From NCBI GenBank assembly GCA_033851545.1, contig JAWWOO010000010.1:1-64000 (forward strand): a DNA stretch of 64,000 nt, written 5' to 3'. The notes beneath the pieces were generated by a model, which saw nothing but the letters and a program-made list of their open reading frames with translations, ran no database searches and was not told the DNA's origin. Source of the stretch: JAWWOL01 sp033851545. Its GTDB lineage: Bacteria; Actinomycetota; Actinomycetes; JAWWOL01. The position numbers were made by a program, and so were the translations under genes. The number at the start of each line of letters is the position of its first letter. Within the stretch, counting starts at the first letter, position 1. Of this stretch, positions 41,401 through 50,819 are shown one piece after another.

Positions 41401-44400
41401 CGCTGTCGCCGTACAGCGTGTCGCCGCTGTCCGGTCGGCCGGCGGTCGTGGTGCCGCCGAGCACGAGGTCGTTGCCCTCGCCGCCGAACAGCGTGTCCAC
41501 GTCGTCGTTGCCCTCGACCACGTCGGCGCCCGCGTTGCCGTAGACGGTGTCGTTGCCGGCGTTGCCGTAGAGGTGGTCGGCGTCCGCGTCACCCTGGAGG
41601 ACGTCGCCACCGGTCCCCCCGAAGACCGTGTCGGCCCCGCCACCCGCGTAGACGTGGTCGTCCCCTGCACCGGCGCAGACGAGGTCGTCGCCGCCGTTGG
41701 TGTAGGCGTAGTCGTCCCCACCGCCCGCGTTGACGTTGTCGACCCCGTTGCCGCCGATGATGAGGTCGGCGGCGTCCCTGTTGGCCACGTCACCGCTGGT
41801 CACCGGGTGCTCAGCGGGCGCGTCGGACTGGTCGATGCCAGGACCTGACCCCGGCCCTGAGCAGGTGTCGGCGTGCGTGCCAGTGCCGTCGGTGAAGGTG
41901 TCGTGGTCACCGTAGATCAGCGAGTTGCCGTCGCCGCCGAAGATGCGGTCCGTGCCGCCGCCACCCACCAGCGTCTTGGGACTGCCGGGATGGGTGTCGG
42001 CGATCGGGGTGATCCGGTAGTGCGCCGTCCCGACCGCGTCGGTGCTGTTGACGGTGTCGACGTTGGACGGCTGCGCCGCCAGGTAGTCGTCACCGCGCCC
42101 GCCGTACAACCCGTCGGTGCCGTCACCGCCGACCAGGACGTCACTGCCGCCCATGCCGTAGACGGTGTCGTGCTGCGAGGGCGTGGAGTGGCCGATGACG
42201 AAGTCGGGCGCGTCGGAGCCGGTCACCACGTCATTGCCAGCACCGGTGTCGACGACGTTGCGTCCGGCCGGTCCCTGCGGGTCGGCGGACCCGACCCCGT
42301 CCGGTGCCTCGTCACCGGCCGACGGAGGTGCCCCGGTGAAGATGACGTCGGGCCCGGAGCCGCCGTTGATCGAGTCACTGCCGGTGCCGCCGTACATCCG
42401 GGTGCCCGGGTCGACGTAGAGCGACCGGGCGAACCCGGGATGGTCCGTGTCGGCAAGCGGGCTGTCCTGCGCCACCGACATCTGGTCGTCGCCGGCACCT
42501 CCGAACACGGTCGAGCCACCCAGACCGATGGCGAGGACGTCGTTGCCCGCGCCTCCGTCTGCGGGCGCCTCGTTGTCGGCGGCGGTGATCCCGGTGGGCA
42601 CCACGGCGGTCACCGTGACCTTGACCGGCTTGTCCGGGTCGCTGCCGTCGCCGATCGCCGTCGTGTCGACGGAGGCGGTGGCGTAGGACAGCTGCCCGTC
42701 ACCGAGGACGGTGTCCTGCTGGTTCCCCACGGTGATGTGGTCGTTGCCGCCGTCGCCGGCCACGATGGCGGCCAGTGCCGGGTCGATGGCCGCGGTGATG
42801 TCAGGACGGTCGCCGGTGGTGATGACGTCGTTGCCTCCACCACCGTCGATGTACGCCGGGCCGGTGCCGGTCTTGATGACGTCGTCGTTGCTGCCGCCGA
42901 AAACCACGGCCTTGTCGGTGAACTGGGTGCCGGCCGCCTTGCCCTGGAGCAGCAGCTTGAGCTTGCCCGAGTAGCCCTTGGCATCGAGCACCACGGTGTC
43001 CACCCCGTCGAAGGTCTGGCTGATGCCGAGCGCCTGGACCGTCGCCGACGTGCCGGACTGGCGGACCACCCAGGTCTCGTCGGCGCCGTTGGCGTCCCAC
43101 AGCGCGTCACCCCGCGGGTGGGAGGACCCATCCCCGCCGAGGTTGCCCGCGTACAGGTAGAGGACCCCGTCCTTGACCCCGCCCAGCCGGGGCGGCGGCG
43201 GCGTGCAGTCGGGCTTGACGGAGAAGTCGAGCAGCTTGATGTCGACCAGAGTGAAGTCGAACGAGATGCTGAACGGCGAGAAGCCGATCGTGACGAACAC
43301 CTTGAGGAACAGCGACAGGTCGCCGCCGACGTTGAACAGGCAGATCGGGTTGCGGAGGGCCGCTGCGACGAACTCGTCGAACCGGAACTTCCCGTCGTTG
43401 TCCGGGTCGTTCCAGTAGAAGTTCACCGTCAGCCGGATGCCACCCTCGACGCCGACCGACAGGAAGGCGACGCTCACCTCGGCGCCCGCCGCGAGCTCGC
43501 CCTTGAACGAGACGACCGGCAGCGGGTTGCCGCTGTCGTCGACCGTCTTGAAGAACAGGCTGTTGAGGATCTGCACCGGCCTGCCGGACTCGACGGCCGT
43601 GCGGATGCCGTACGTGTCGAACCCGGCGACGACGTGCAGGGTCACCGACGCGCTGCCGGAGATGACGATGAGCACCGGCGGCGGGGCGTAGACCGGGCCG
43701 AAGGCCTCGCTGAACGAGAAGCCGACGGTGAGCGCACCGCTGTCGAACTCGGCGAGGGTGGCGTCACCGCCGACCAGCAGGTTCATCAGCTGGCGCGGGT
43801 GGACCAGCGCCGGGAACGTGATGCCGGTGCCGGTGGCCGACGTGTTCAGCTTGAGGCCATTCTGCTTGGCGTTCAGGTCGTCGACGATGGAGTGCGGCTG
43901 ACCACCCACGACCACGTTGCCGCCGGCGTCCTCGACGGGGCCGATCAGGGAGTCGCTCGCTGCCGGCGTGGCTGCGGTGTCGGTGACCTTGTCCGCCAGC
44001 AGGTGGAACGACCCGAGGTCGACGCCGCCGGTCGCCGAGAGGTTCTTCAGTGTCGCGTCGAGCGCCTTCACGGCGTTGATGACCTTGATCACCGTCTCCA
44101 CGCTGCCGTCGTACGGCGTCCCGGCCGCGAAGGCCTGGGCGAGCGTGACGATCGTGACGTCGCCGCCCCCGGCCAGCCGGCTGAGGTCGCTGAGCACGGG
44201 GATCGGCGCGGTGATCGTGTCGAGGACCGGCTCGATCGGCTTGAGGGTGCTCACCACGTCATCGACGATCGGCTTGATCGTGCTGCCGAGGAACGTGCCC
44301 GCGTCTATGGTCACATGGTCGAACTCGAGCTTGCTGATGTCGATGTCCTTGGGGCTCTTCGCCGACCAGCCGGCCTGGAACACGAACTCGGTGCTGAGAC

Positions 44401-47400
44401 CGGGCAGCGACGGGTCGATGCCAGTGTCGATCTTCTCGTCCACGTTGACGTTGCCGGTGAGCGAAGCCGAGAACAGTGCTGAGGGACTGCTGCCGAGGAG
44501 GTCGAGCAGGGTCAGCTGGGTGTCACCGGCCGAGCAGTCGGGGCAGGCGAGGTCGACCTCGAACTCCGCGGACAGCGCGTTCTGTGCCGGGTTGGGGTTG
44601 GTCAGGTTGACGTGGAGGAAGGACAGGCTGGCCTGGAGGGTCTCGGGCAGCGAGATGGCTGCGCCCACCTGGAGCTTGTTCGCCGTGTCGCCCGCGGTCT
44701 CGAGGAGCAGGCCCTTCTTCTTGTCCAGGGTCACCTGCAGGTGAAGATTCCAGCCGATCTTGGCGGTGACCCCGTCGGCGACGGCTCCGGTGTCGGCGTC
44801 CTTGGTCGCGTGCAGCGAGAGGCCGGGCAGCCCGAGGTCGATCGGCAGCGAGGCCGACAGGCACTTGTCCGAACCGGCGTCCGCGCAGCCGTTGCCGGAT
44901 GAGATCGCGCCCTGACCGAAAGAGACGCCGAGCGAGATGCTGTCGACGTCCACCGCCGGGTCGCTGTCCCCGCAGGGCCCGTTGAAGACCGGGCTGCCGG
45001 CGGAGACAAGGCCGGAGCTGTCCCCCTGCCCCTGGTCCGACACGGAGGTCGACGTGGTCTCCGCGACGAAGGTCCACGATCCGCCGGCCTTCTGCCGGTA
45101 GACGCGGTACTTGCCGGCGTGCGGAACCGGGCCCCACGAGACGTCGTTGTGGTTGGTGCTGCTGAGCACGTCCCAGTTCTGCACGGTGGCCGAGGTCGGG
45201 CTCGGCGCCGTCGGCCCTTGGCTGGCGTCGGGCCCGTACGCCTGGACGGCGTAGGCGTAGTCGATCGTCGCCTTTTTGGTGTCAGTCGTGACCGGGGCCA
45301 CGCCCGGCTTCGGGGGCGGGGAGATCGTCACCGTGCAGGTGCCCTGGATGTCCGGGCTGCCCTTGAGCACCTTGGCCAGCGTGGCGTTGGTGAACACGGC
45401 CGCCAGCTTGGTCTTCATCTCCCCGTACGTGCCGAAGGCGGCGAGCTTGTCGTGCAGGCCGTCGACCAGGCCGGTCTTGACGCTGCCGAGGAAGTCGGCG
45501 CCTGCCTGCAGGTCCTTGCCGATCAACGGCACCCGACCGCCGGCCGTCGCCACGTCCAGACCGCTCTTGGCGCTGTCCAGGTAACTGGACAGGCCGCCGC
45601 TGAGCGGGGTGAAGTCCAGGGTGCTCCCGGAGATGGCCCCGGCCAGCAGCGGAAGCGCACTCAGCCGCGGGGAACCGCCGACCGTGCCGGCGGTGCTGAG
45701 CGCGTCGTCGAGGCTGGTCGCCGCCTTGGGCAGCTGAACCACCAGCGTGTCGAGGGCCGCCCCTGTGTCGTGGCGGTGCAACGGGAGCACGGCACACAGA
45801 GCCAGCGCAGCGGTGGAGCCGGCACCGGCGCAGGTCTGCGGCGTCGTGCCCGCGTTGACGTCCTGGGCGGCGACGTGGGCAGCCCAGGAGGACAGGGTGA
45901 CCGGGGCGGTGTCGGCGACGTCCTTGGCGGTCGCGCTGAGATCGGCGGAGAACAACGTGCCGGCGGGGTCGGGGGTGTCGCCCAGGTCCACGGCGAACGC
46001 CCCGGCGACGGCGGCGAAGCGCTGGCCGGTCGCGGCGACGGCCGCCCGGGCGCTCACGGTCGAGGACGGGTCGAGACGCAGGGCCCCGGCCGGGTCGCTC
46101 ACCCCGGCGGCGTCGAGCGGGATGACCAGGGCGGCGTGGACCTGACCCGTGGCGCTGATCCCCACCAGGCCGGTCCCCGCCTGGCCGCTGAGGTTGGCGC
46201 CCGGCGCGCCCGGCAGCCCGAGGGTGAGCGAGAGGGGCGAGCGGGTCGTGAACGACCGCTTCCAGTCGACGGTCAGCTGGAGGGTCGGCGGGGTGGCGGC
46301 CGTGTCGACGGTGAAGCTGACGGTGCTGCCGTGCCCTAGCCGCTGCTCGAGGTCGCTGACCAGGTCGTCGAGGTTCTTGGGCGGCAGGGCGGTCATCGCG
46401 TCGACGCCCCAGCGCAGCTCGTTGCCGATCCGGTACGCGGTCCCGGCAGCGGGTGCGGCCGCGGGCGGCGACGCCAGCAGCAGCGTCGTGCTGTCCAACG
46501 GGTCCACGCCGGCGACCACGAACTGGCCGCTGCCGATGACCACCCGGCGACCGGCATAGCCCTCCGCGGTGAACGTCCGGGACGGGTCGGTCAGGGCGAG
46601 CAGGTTCTTGGCCGCATCGACGGCGTACGTGACGCCGGCGCCGGAGGAGCGCTCGCCGTCGGCCATCAGCTGGCCGTACGACTCTCCGACCAGCGGGATG
46701 GTTGTGTCGAGGCCGTTGGCGGTCAGCGGCTGCTCGAGCCGGGTCGCCAGCGCAGCGAGGTCCGAGGCGACGACGCCGAACAGCGCGTCGCTCTTGGTCG
46801 GATCGACGTCCAGGACGGCCAGCGAGCTCAGGTCGGCCCCGGAGACCACCGGCGCCGAACCGGGCGCGTCGGCGTCGACCGAGGCGGTACCCGCCGTGCC
46901 GTCGGCGTGGAAGAACGTCTTGTCCCCAGGCAGGTCGAAGGTCAGGGCAGCGTGCACGTGGGCAGCCACCGACCCGGTCACGACGGCAGCCGGCGTGTCC
47001 CTGGCCTCGTCGAACAGCGTGCCGAGCGGCACGTCGCCGTTAGCGGTCAGGTGCAGGTCCACGGTCGGCGTGGCCGGCGAGAGATCCTTGGTGCAGGTGC
47101 CGTCGTAGCCCCCGGTCGGGCAGGCAGTGACCGTGCCCCCGATGTGCACCGGCACGTAGCCGACGGGCGCGGTGATGTCCACATCGGTGGCCACTACCGA
47201 GGTCGCAGTCAGCAGCGTCCCACCCGTCGTCAGTCGGATCCGGTCCGGTCGAACGGGCAGTTCCTGGACGACGTACTGCGGCCCGTTACCGCCGGTTCCG
47301 GTGGCGACGGTGTACGGGCACGCCACGCCACCGGGTGAGACCGCCTTGCACGCGTCCCCGGTCAGCGCCGGCTCGAGGTCGAGCGCCACAGGAAGGGTCA

Positions 47401-49249
47401 GGTCGTACGCGGCGGTCAGCGTGGCCTGCGGCCGGATGGCGTTGGCCGCGTGCAGCCGGCCCTTGGCCAGCAGCAGGTCACCGAGCTCCACGTTGCCCGT
47501 CTTGGGGTCGCCCGCGGAGATGACGTACGCCGGCTTGTCGCTGCCGCTGGCCGGAGTGCCGCCCTTCCACAGCGTGGCCGGTGCCGGAGTGCCGAACGGC
47601 GAGGGGTCGAGGGTGATCGTGTGGCCGCTCAGCCCCTTGATGACGCCGGTGCTCTGCCCGGCGATGACCTGCCGGCCGACCAGCCCGGCGACCAGCGCCT
47701 TGGTCGCCGGATCAGCGGCCAGCGCGTCCCAGTCCTTGGCCGTGTCGGTCACGGTGGTGTCCGTGTAGGTGGCTGTCGCGGCGTCACCGGTCAGAATGCT
47801 GGCCAGCGGATCGGCGGCCTGGTTCGAAGCGCCACGGTGCACGTGGATCGTGAAGCGCAGGGTCGGGTGACCCGAGACCGTGGTGTCCATCGCCGCGCCG
47901 GTGATGCTGACCGTGTAGACCTTGGCACCCCCGGGACCGGTCGTCGCGCCGAGCTCGTTCAGGAAGTCCTGCACGGACGCGAAGTCCGGCTGTCCGGGGA
48001 TCTTGGGATCGGTCGACGGCGAGATGTGGTCGGCCAGGAACTGCTGCAGCGCCTCGGTCGCCGGCACCAGGTCGGCCACGGTGCCGTGCAACAGCGGGAG
48101 CTGCACGTCGACGGGAGTCGCGGGGGACGCGGGTGCGGCGTGCTGCAGCCGTCCGAGCGTAGCGGCGAGCTGGGAAACGCCCTGCGCAAGGTCGAACGGG
48201 GTGAGGGTCTCGAAGGCCGAGACCCCGTCGAGCGCGCCCGCCGGGTAGCTCGCGGTCGGGCCGCCGGCGCTGAGGTCGGGGTCCGTGACCACGACCGTTG
48301 CCGTCGCGCCCGGAAGCCCGCCGATCGCGGTCGAGGTCTGCGGCACGATGACGAGGGTGCCGTCGAGCGAGCCGCCACCAGGCTTCGCGAGGGCGATCGT
48401 GCTGAGCCCGCTGGCGGCTCCCGGTGCCCCGAGCTCGCCGGTGGTCCCGACGGTCAGCCGGCCGTCGCCGTCAGGGTCACGCACACTGCCGGAGATCGAG
48501 GCCGCGGCGTGGTAGGACGAGCCGGCGGCCAGCGTGACCCCGAGGATCCCGATGGCGGCGTCGACCTTGGTGAGGTCCAGGGCCTTCGCATCGACCGAGG
48601 CCGAGATGGAGGGTGCGGCAGCCAGCCATGCCGAGGACGTCGCGCTGTCGTACGACACCGAGAACTGGGCCGTGAAGGTGACGTCGGCCTTCAGCCCGTC
48701 GGCGGTGCCGGAGCCCTTGGCGGAGGTGAAGTCGAACGGTTGGCTGGTGGTGCTGATCCGGATGCCCGTCGGCACGGTACGGACGACGCTGAGCCCGACG
48801 CTCAGCGTCTGTACGGTGCCACTGGTCGAGCTGGCGGCGGTCCAGGTCGCCGACCGCCGGGTGAACGGCAGCGTCGGCGCGGGGTCCCCTGCGATCTCGT
48901 GCGTACCGGACAGCGCCGACGCCAGCTCGGACGGAGAGCCGGCCACATCGTAGGCCGACTGGACGGTGCCGACGGCGCGGGAGAACAGGTCACCGACGCC
49001 GAGTGCGTCGGCGGCCCCCGGCACCAGCGTGAGACCCGTTACCGGAGCGGCGAAGGCACCGACCGCACCCAGCCCGTTGACGAAAGCGGCGACGCCGCCC
49101 GGCCCGGTGAGCGCCGTACGCAGGCCGGCGACTGCAGCGGGGTCGGGCGGCGAGGCCGCAACGGAAACCGCCTGGCCGCCCAGGCTGAGCACGACCGAGA
49201 AGACGGTGACGAAGGACAGCAGCCGGCGAAGTCTCGGTCGTGACGTCAT
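38438..49249 (-). CDS. Giant secreted RTX (calcium-binding beta-roll) protein
   Basis: About 3,603 residues from ATG at 49249 (a GTG four codons upstream is the other choice). A signal peptide is clear: basic MTSRPRLRRLL, a hydrophobic core, and AVSVAAS at the cut site. Residues 40-2090 are mostly Thr/Ala/Asp-rich beta domains, with one fibronectin-like segment near 1310-1400 (VSWGPVPHAGKYRVYRQ). From about 2090 to 3450 come dense RTX nonapeptides of the G-G-x-G-x-D type, which bind calcium. The last 150 residues are non-repetitive. No type I exporter or sortase signal is seen. Likely a surface or matrix protein. Confidence 0.9.
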   Translation of the reverse strand: MTSRPRLRRLLSFVTVFSVVLSLGGQAVSVAASPPDPAAVAGLRTALTGPGGVAAFVNGLGAVGAFAAPVTGLTLVPGAADALGVGDLFSRAVGTVQSAYDVAGSPSELASALSGTHEIAGDPAPTLPFTRRSATWTAASSTSGTVQTLSVGLSVVRTVPTGIRISTTSQPFDFTSAKGSGTADGLKADVTFTAQFSVSYDSATSSAWLAAAPSISASVDAKALDLTKVDAAIGILGVTLAAGSSYHAAASISGSVRDPDGDGRLTVGTTGELGAPGAASGLSTIALAKPGGGSLDGTLVIVPQTSTAIGGLPGATATVVVTDPDLSAGGPTASYPAGALDGVSAFETLTPFDLAQGVSQLAATLGRLQHAAPASPATPVDVQLPLLHGTVADLVPATEALQQFLADHISPSTDPKIPGQPDFASVQDFLNELGATTGPGGAKVYTVSITGAAMDTTVSGHPTLRFTIHVHRGASNQAADPLASILTGDAATATYTDTTVTDTAKDWDALAADPATKALVAGLVGRQVIAGQSTGVIKGLSGHTITLDPSPFGTPAPATLWKGGTPASGSDKPAYVISAGDPKTGNVELGDLLLAKGRLHAANAIRPQATLTAAYDLTLPVALDLEPALTGDACKAVSPGGVACPYTVATGTGGNGPQYVVQELPVRPDRIRLTTGGTLLTATSVVATDVDITAPVGYVPVHIGGTVTACPTGGYDGTCTKDLSPATPTVDLHLTANGDVPLGTLFDEARDTPAAVVTGSVAAHVHAALTFDLPGDKTFFHADGTAGTASVDADAPGSAPVVSGADLSSLAVLDVDPTKSDALFGVVASDLAALATRLEQPLTANGLDTTIPLVGESYGQLMADGERSSGAGVTYAVDAAKNLLALTDPSRTFTAEGYAGRRVVIGSGQFVVAGVDPLDSTTLLLASPPAAAPAAGTAYRIGNELRWGVDAMTALPPKNLDDLVSDLEQRLGHGSTVSFTVDTAATPPTLQLTVDWKRSFTTRSPLSLTLGLPGAPGANLSGQAGTGLVGISATGQVHAALVIPLDAAGVSDPAGALRLDPSSTVSARAAVAATGQRFAAVAGAFAVDLGDTPDPAGTLFSADLSATAKDVADTAPVTLSSWAAHVAAQDVNAGTTPQTCAGAGSTAALALCAVLPLHRHDTGAALDTLVVQLPKAATSLDDALSTAGTVGGSPRLSALPLLAGAISGSTLDFTPLSGGLSSYLDSAKSGLDVATAGGRVPLIGKDLQAGADFLGSVKTGLVDGLHDKLAAFGTYGEMKTKLAAVFTNATLAKVLKGSPDIQGTCTVTISPPPKPGVAPVTTDTKKATIDYAYAVQAYGPDASQGPTAPSPTSATVQNWDVLSSTNHNDVSWGPVPHAGKYRVYRQKAGGSWTFVAETTSTSVSDQGQGDSSGLVSAGSPVFNGPCGDSDPAVDVDSISLGVSFGQGAISSGNGCADAGSDKCLSASLPIDLGLPGLSLHATKDADTGAVADGVTAKIGWNLHLQVTLDKKKGLLLETAGDTANKLQVGAAISLPETLQASLSFLHVNLTNPNPAQNALSAEFEVDLACPDCSAGDTQLTLLDLLGSSPSALFSASLTGNVNVDEKIDTGIDPSLPGLSTEFVFQAGWSAKSPKDIDISKLEFDHVTIDAGTFLGSTIKPIVDDVVSTLKPIEPVLDTITAPIPVLSDLSRLAGGGDVTIVTLAQAFAAGTPYDGSVETVIKVINAVKALDATLKNLSATGGVDLGSFHLLADKVTDTAATPAASDSLIGPVEDAGGNVVVGGQPHSIVDDLNAKQNGLKLNTSATGTGITFPALVHPRQLMNLLVGGDATLAEFDSGALTVGFSFSEAFGPVYAPPPVLIVISGSASVTLHVVAGFDTYGIRTAVESGRPVQILNSLFFKTVDDSGNPLPVVSFKGELAAGAEVSVAFLSVGVEGGIRLTVNFYWNDPDNDGKFRFDEFVAAALRNPICLFNVGGDLSLFLKVFVTIGFSPFSISFDFTLVDIKLLDFSVKPDCTPPPPRLGGVKDGVLYLYAGNLGGDGSSHPRGDALWDANGADETWVVRQSGTSATVQALGISQTFDGVDTVVLDAKGYSGKLKLLLQGKAAGTQFTDKAVVFGGSNDDVIKTGTGPAYIDGGGGNDVITTGDRPDITAAIDPALAAIVAGDGGNDHITVGNQQDTVLGDGQLSYATASVDTTAIGDGSDPDKPVKVTVTAVVPTGITAADNEAPADGGAGNDVLAIGLGGSTVFGGAGDDQMSVAQDSPLADTDHPGFARSLYVDPGTRMYGGTGSDSINGGSGPDVIFTGAPPSAGDEAPDGVGSADPQGPAGRNVVDTGAGNDVVTGSDAPDFVIGHSTPSQHDTVYGMGGSDVLVGGDGTDGLYGGRGDDYLAAQPSNVDTVNSTDAVGTAHYRITPIADTHPGSPKTLVGGGGTDRIFGGDGNSLIYGDHDTFTDGTGTHADTCSGPGSGPGIDQSDAPAEHPVTSGDVANRDAADLIIGGNGVDNVNAGGGDDYAYTNGGDDLVCAGAGDDHVYAGGGADTVFGGTGGDVLQGDADADHLYGNAGNDTVYGNAGADVVEGNDDVDTLFGGEGNDLVLGGTTTAGRPDSGDTLYGDSGLDVLIGDNGTGDGSGAGVVFDLADTGTALGGADHVYGGADADHAYGGLAADFVYGGDGNDHLEGNGGADTVYGEAGADDLIGGSSQTPGLTSAKDASGYPDTGDTLSGGTGDDVVSGDNAVITPTATLAATDPVLKGRGMTVGRHVTLLDLGYAPVAGTSGNDTITGGDQGDALFGQGGSDTVHGDAGDDYVEGGQGADPLFGDAGQDDIVGGSSVAESGSGQATAGQLDAGDTIAGGDDADVVLADNGLVTRDPALAPSGLTTHRSNSDVVGSAAVVTRSIQPYDLGDTPTAGTSGADYVTGDAGSDVVLGQSGNDRILGGADGDYAEGGPGRDWIQGDGGDDDLVGGSSTLLGADSGVTTQGQPDTGDVIFGGTGDDLVTGDNAVVSRAGTVNPLTVRVGSQPTLETPRSLRLLDLSWSNGYLGAPTRPVAGDDQLSGGAGVDVVLGQDGNDQISGGAGDDYAEGNGGHDTLYGDRTLAEAGITVTAPSGGWPGPVPAPDPGDVSGPNGQDDLIGGSSTAVFRDTGDDIHGDGGSDFELGDNGTAVRDIVGSVGALTDRIYAGRYDPAAIPADAAYVRHGVGAASTRFCTTAQATCEPAGASGDDTIYGDDGADFMYGQDGSDTMSGGNGDDDMYGELGDDRMSGDAGNDAMLGDRGGIVDKWQSGANAFTVDMNQVPAIHYEGFLKGSVTRVTDLRHDVTGDTFAATGTAAAMPHDGVAEGGNDRMRGGDGNDALHGGHGDDLVNGDSGGDTVFGDDGADVLWGGKGSADPANPNDRGTKDALVDYVFGGSGATSGPSLDPKTGVLGSDIIDWRPRGSYTPGVGCTAAAWPGTSGASTADPCSWFEMTSMNDANPANDQHHQGIDWIYGGMDRDVLQGDVADNGPNPGDRLLDWNGAYNLYTHCNAAYGGFNDVRQHSPAMQSFLQRWSYSVGAGQSASDVTTNGTSAYDELALVYPGDNQHGSGSAYPSTPGHFDDPNACAG
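39850..41165 (-). repeat. Higher-order repeats inside the RTX region
   Basis: Within the RTX stretch a longer unit recurs. Each begins DD(L/I)(I/V)GGSS, then a D-x-GD-x-(I/L) segment, GDNAV-like and LLDLG-like linkers, and ends in five or six RTX turns with DDYAEG-like words. Starts lie near 41165, 40775, 40367 and 39860, giving units of 130, 136 and 169 residues. The pattern indicates duplication of whole modules. Confidence 0.75.
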
Positions 49250-49480
49250 GCGTGTCCCCACGGCTCAGCGGCCGTCCCCCGACGACACGACTGTGTGCCG
49301 GACACGTGCCCCCGGCGCCACCGGCGCCAGCCCCATTACCGCGTGCTCGCGGCCCCGCACGCAGTGCTACACCCTGCGAGCCGCCACGTCTATGCGCGTG
49401 ACCATTTGTTCACCATCAACGAGGTGCTATGTCCAGCGATGACCGGTTAGATGGGTTGGTCGCGTCCGCGGTGACGGCGC

Positions 49481-50815
49481 TCAGTCGCCGGTCCGGCCGA
49501 GCGCCCGGCGGATGGCCGCGAGCGACTCGGCGTAGGCCGCCTCCCGGCCGTGGCTGCCGGGACGGTAGTACTGCTTGCCCTGTACGGCCTCCGGCGCGTA
49601 CTCCTGCTCGGCGACCCCCGAGGGCACGTCGTGCGCGTAGACGTAGGACGTGCCGTGGCCGAGCTTCTTCGAGCCGGCGTAGTGGGCATCGCGCAGGTGC
49701 GGCGGAACGGCGCCGGCGAGCCCGGCGCGGACGTCGGCCCTCGCCTCACCGATGGCAACGGTCACCGCGTTGGACTTGGGAGCAAGCGCCAGAGCCACGA
49801 CGGCCTGGGCCAGGTTGAGCTGGGCCTCCGGCAGCCCGATGAGGTCCAGCGCCTGCGCCGCGGCGACGGCGGTGAGCAGCGCGGTCGGCTCGGCCAGGCC
49901 GATGTCCTCGGAGGCCAGGATGACCAGCCGCCGGGCGATGAACCGCGGGTCCTCCCCCGCCTCGAGCATCCGGGCGAGGTAGTGAAGGCCCGCATCGGGG
50001 TCGCTCCCCCGGATCGACTTGATGAACGCGCTGATCACGTCGTAGTGCTGGTCCCCGTCCCGGTCGTAGCGGACCGCTGCCCGGTTGACCGCCTCCTCCA
50101 GCGTCGCCACGTCCAGCATCGGGAGGCCGAGGGTGACAGCGGAGGCCGCGCCTGCCTCGAGGGCGGTGAGCGCCCGCCGGGCGTCGCCACCGGCGATCCG
50201 TACGAGGTGTTCGCGGGCCTCGTCGCTGACCTCGACGGCGCCGCCGAGCCCACGCGGTTCGGCCGTGGCGCGGGCGATCAGGTCCCGGATGTCGCCCTCG
50301 GACAGCGGCTCGAGGGTGAGTAGCAGCGACCGGGACAACAAGGGCGAGACGATCGAGAAGAACGGGTTCTCGGTGGTGGCGGCGATCAGCGTCACCCAGC
50401 GGTTCTCCACCGCCGGCAGCAGCGCGTCCTGCTGGCCCTTGTTGAACCGGTGCACCTCGTCGATGAACAGCACGGTCTGCCGGCCGTACATCGACAGCTG
50501 CTGCTTGGCGTCCTCGATGACAGCGCGGACGTCCTTGACCCCGGCCGTGACCGCCGACAGCTCGGTGAACCGGCGCCCGGTCGCCGAAGACACGACGTAG
50601 GCGAGGGTCGTCTTGCCGGTGCCGGGGGGTCCCCACAGGATCAACGACGTCGCCGCGCCACCCTCGACCAGCTGGCGCAGCGGCGCGCCGGGGCCGAGCA
50701 GGTGCTGCTGACCGACCACTTCGTCCAGCGTCCGCGGCCGCATCCGTACGGCGAGCGGGGCCGCGGACGCGACGGAGCCGGTCGAGGCAAAGAGGTCGTC
50801 CTGGCTCACCGGCAT
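49481..50815 (-). CDS. rarA: Replication-associated recombination protein A
   Basis: 444 residues. AAA+ ATPase of the MgsA/RarA group: RMRPRTLDEVVGQQHLLGPG, Walker A WGPPGTGKTTLA, Walker B VLFIDEVHRFNKGQQDALLP, sensor IAATTENPFFS, and the C-terminal tetramer domain with YDVISAFIKSIRGSDPDAGL. It acts at stalled forks with the clamp loader and SSB. It is last in the run MoxR-DUF58-transglutaminase-rarA, 4 bases after the transglutaminase gene. The 230 bases between it and the RTX gene hold no other gene. Confidence 0.95.
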   Translation of the reverse strand: MPVSQDDLFASTGSVASAAPLAVRMRPRTLDEVVGQQHLLGPGAPLRQLVEGGAATSLILWGPPGTGKTTLAYVVSSATGRRFTELSAVTAGVKDVRAVIEDAKQQLSMYGRQTVLFIDEVHRFNKGQQDALLPAVENRWVTLIAATTENPFFSIVSPLLSRSLLLTLEPLSEGDIRDLIARATAEPRGLGGAVEVSDEAREHLVRIAGGDARRALTALEAGAASAVTLGLPMLDVATLEEAVNRAAVRYDRDGDQHYDVISAFIKSIRGSDPDAGLHYLARMLEAGEDPRFIARRLVILASEDIGLAEPTALLTAVAAAQALDLIGLPEAQLNLAQAVVALALAPKSNAVTVAIGEARADVRAGLAGAVPPHLRDAHYAGSKKLGHGTSYVYAHDVPSGVAEQEYAPEAVQGKQYYRPGSHGREAAYAESLAAIRRALGRTGD

Positions 50816-50819
50816 GACT

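Noticed and set aside
39173..44482. Very long open frames on the plus strand opposite the RTX gene
   Set aside because: They are mirror images of the repetitive GC-rich RTX codons; their products are Val/Ala/Asp/Arg-rich with no domain, and they lack ribosome-binding sites.
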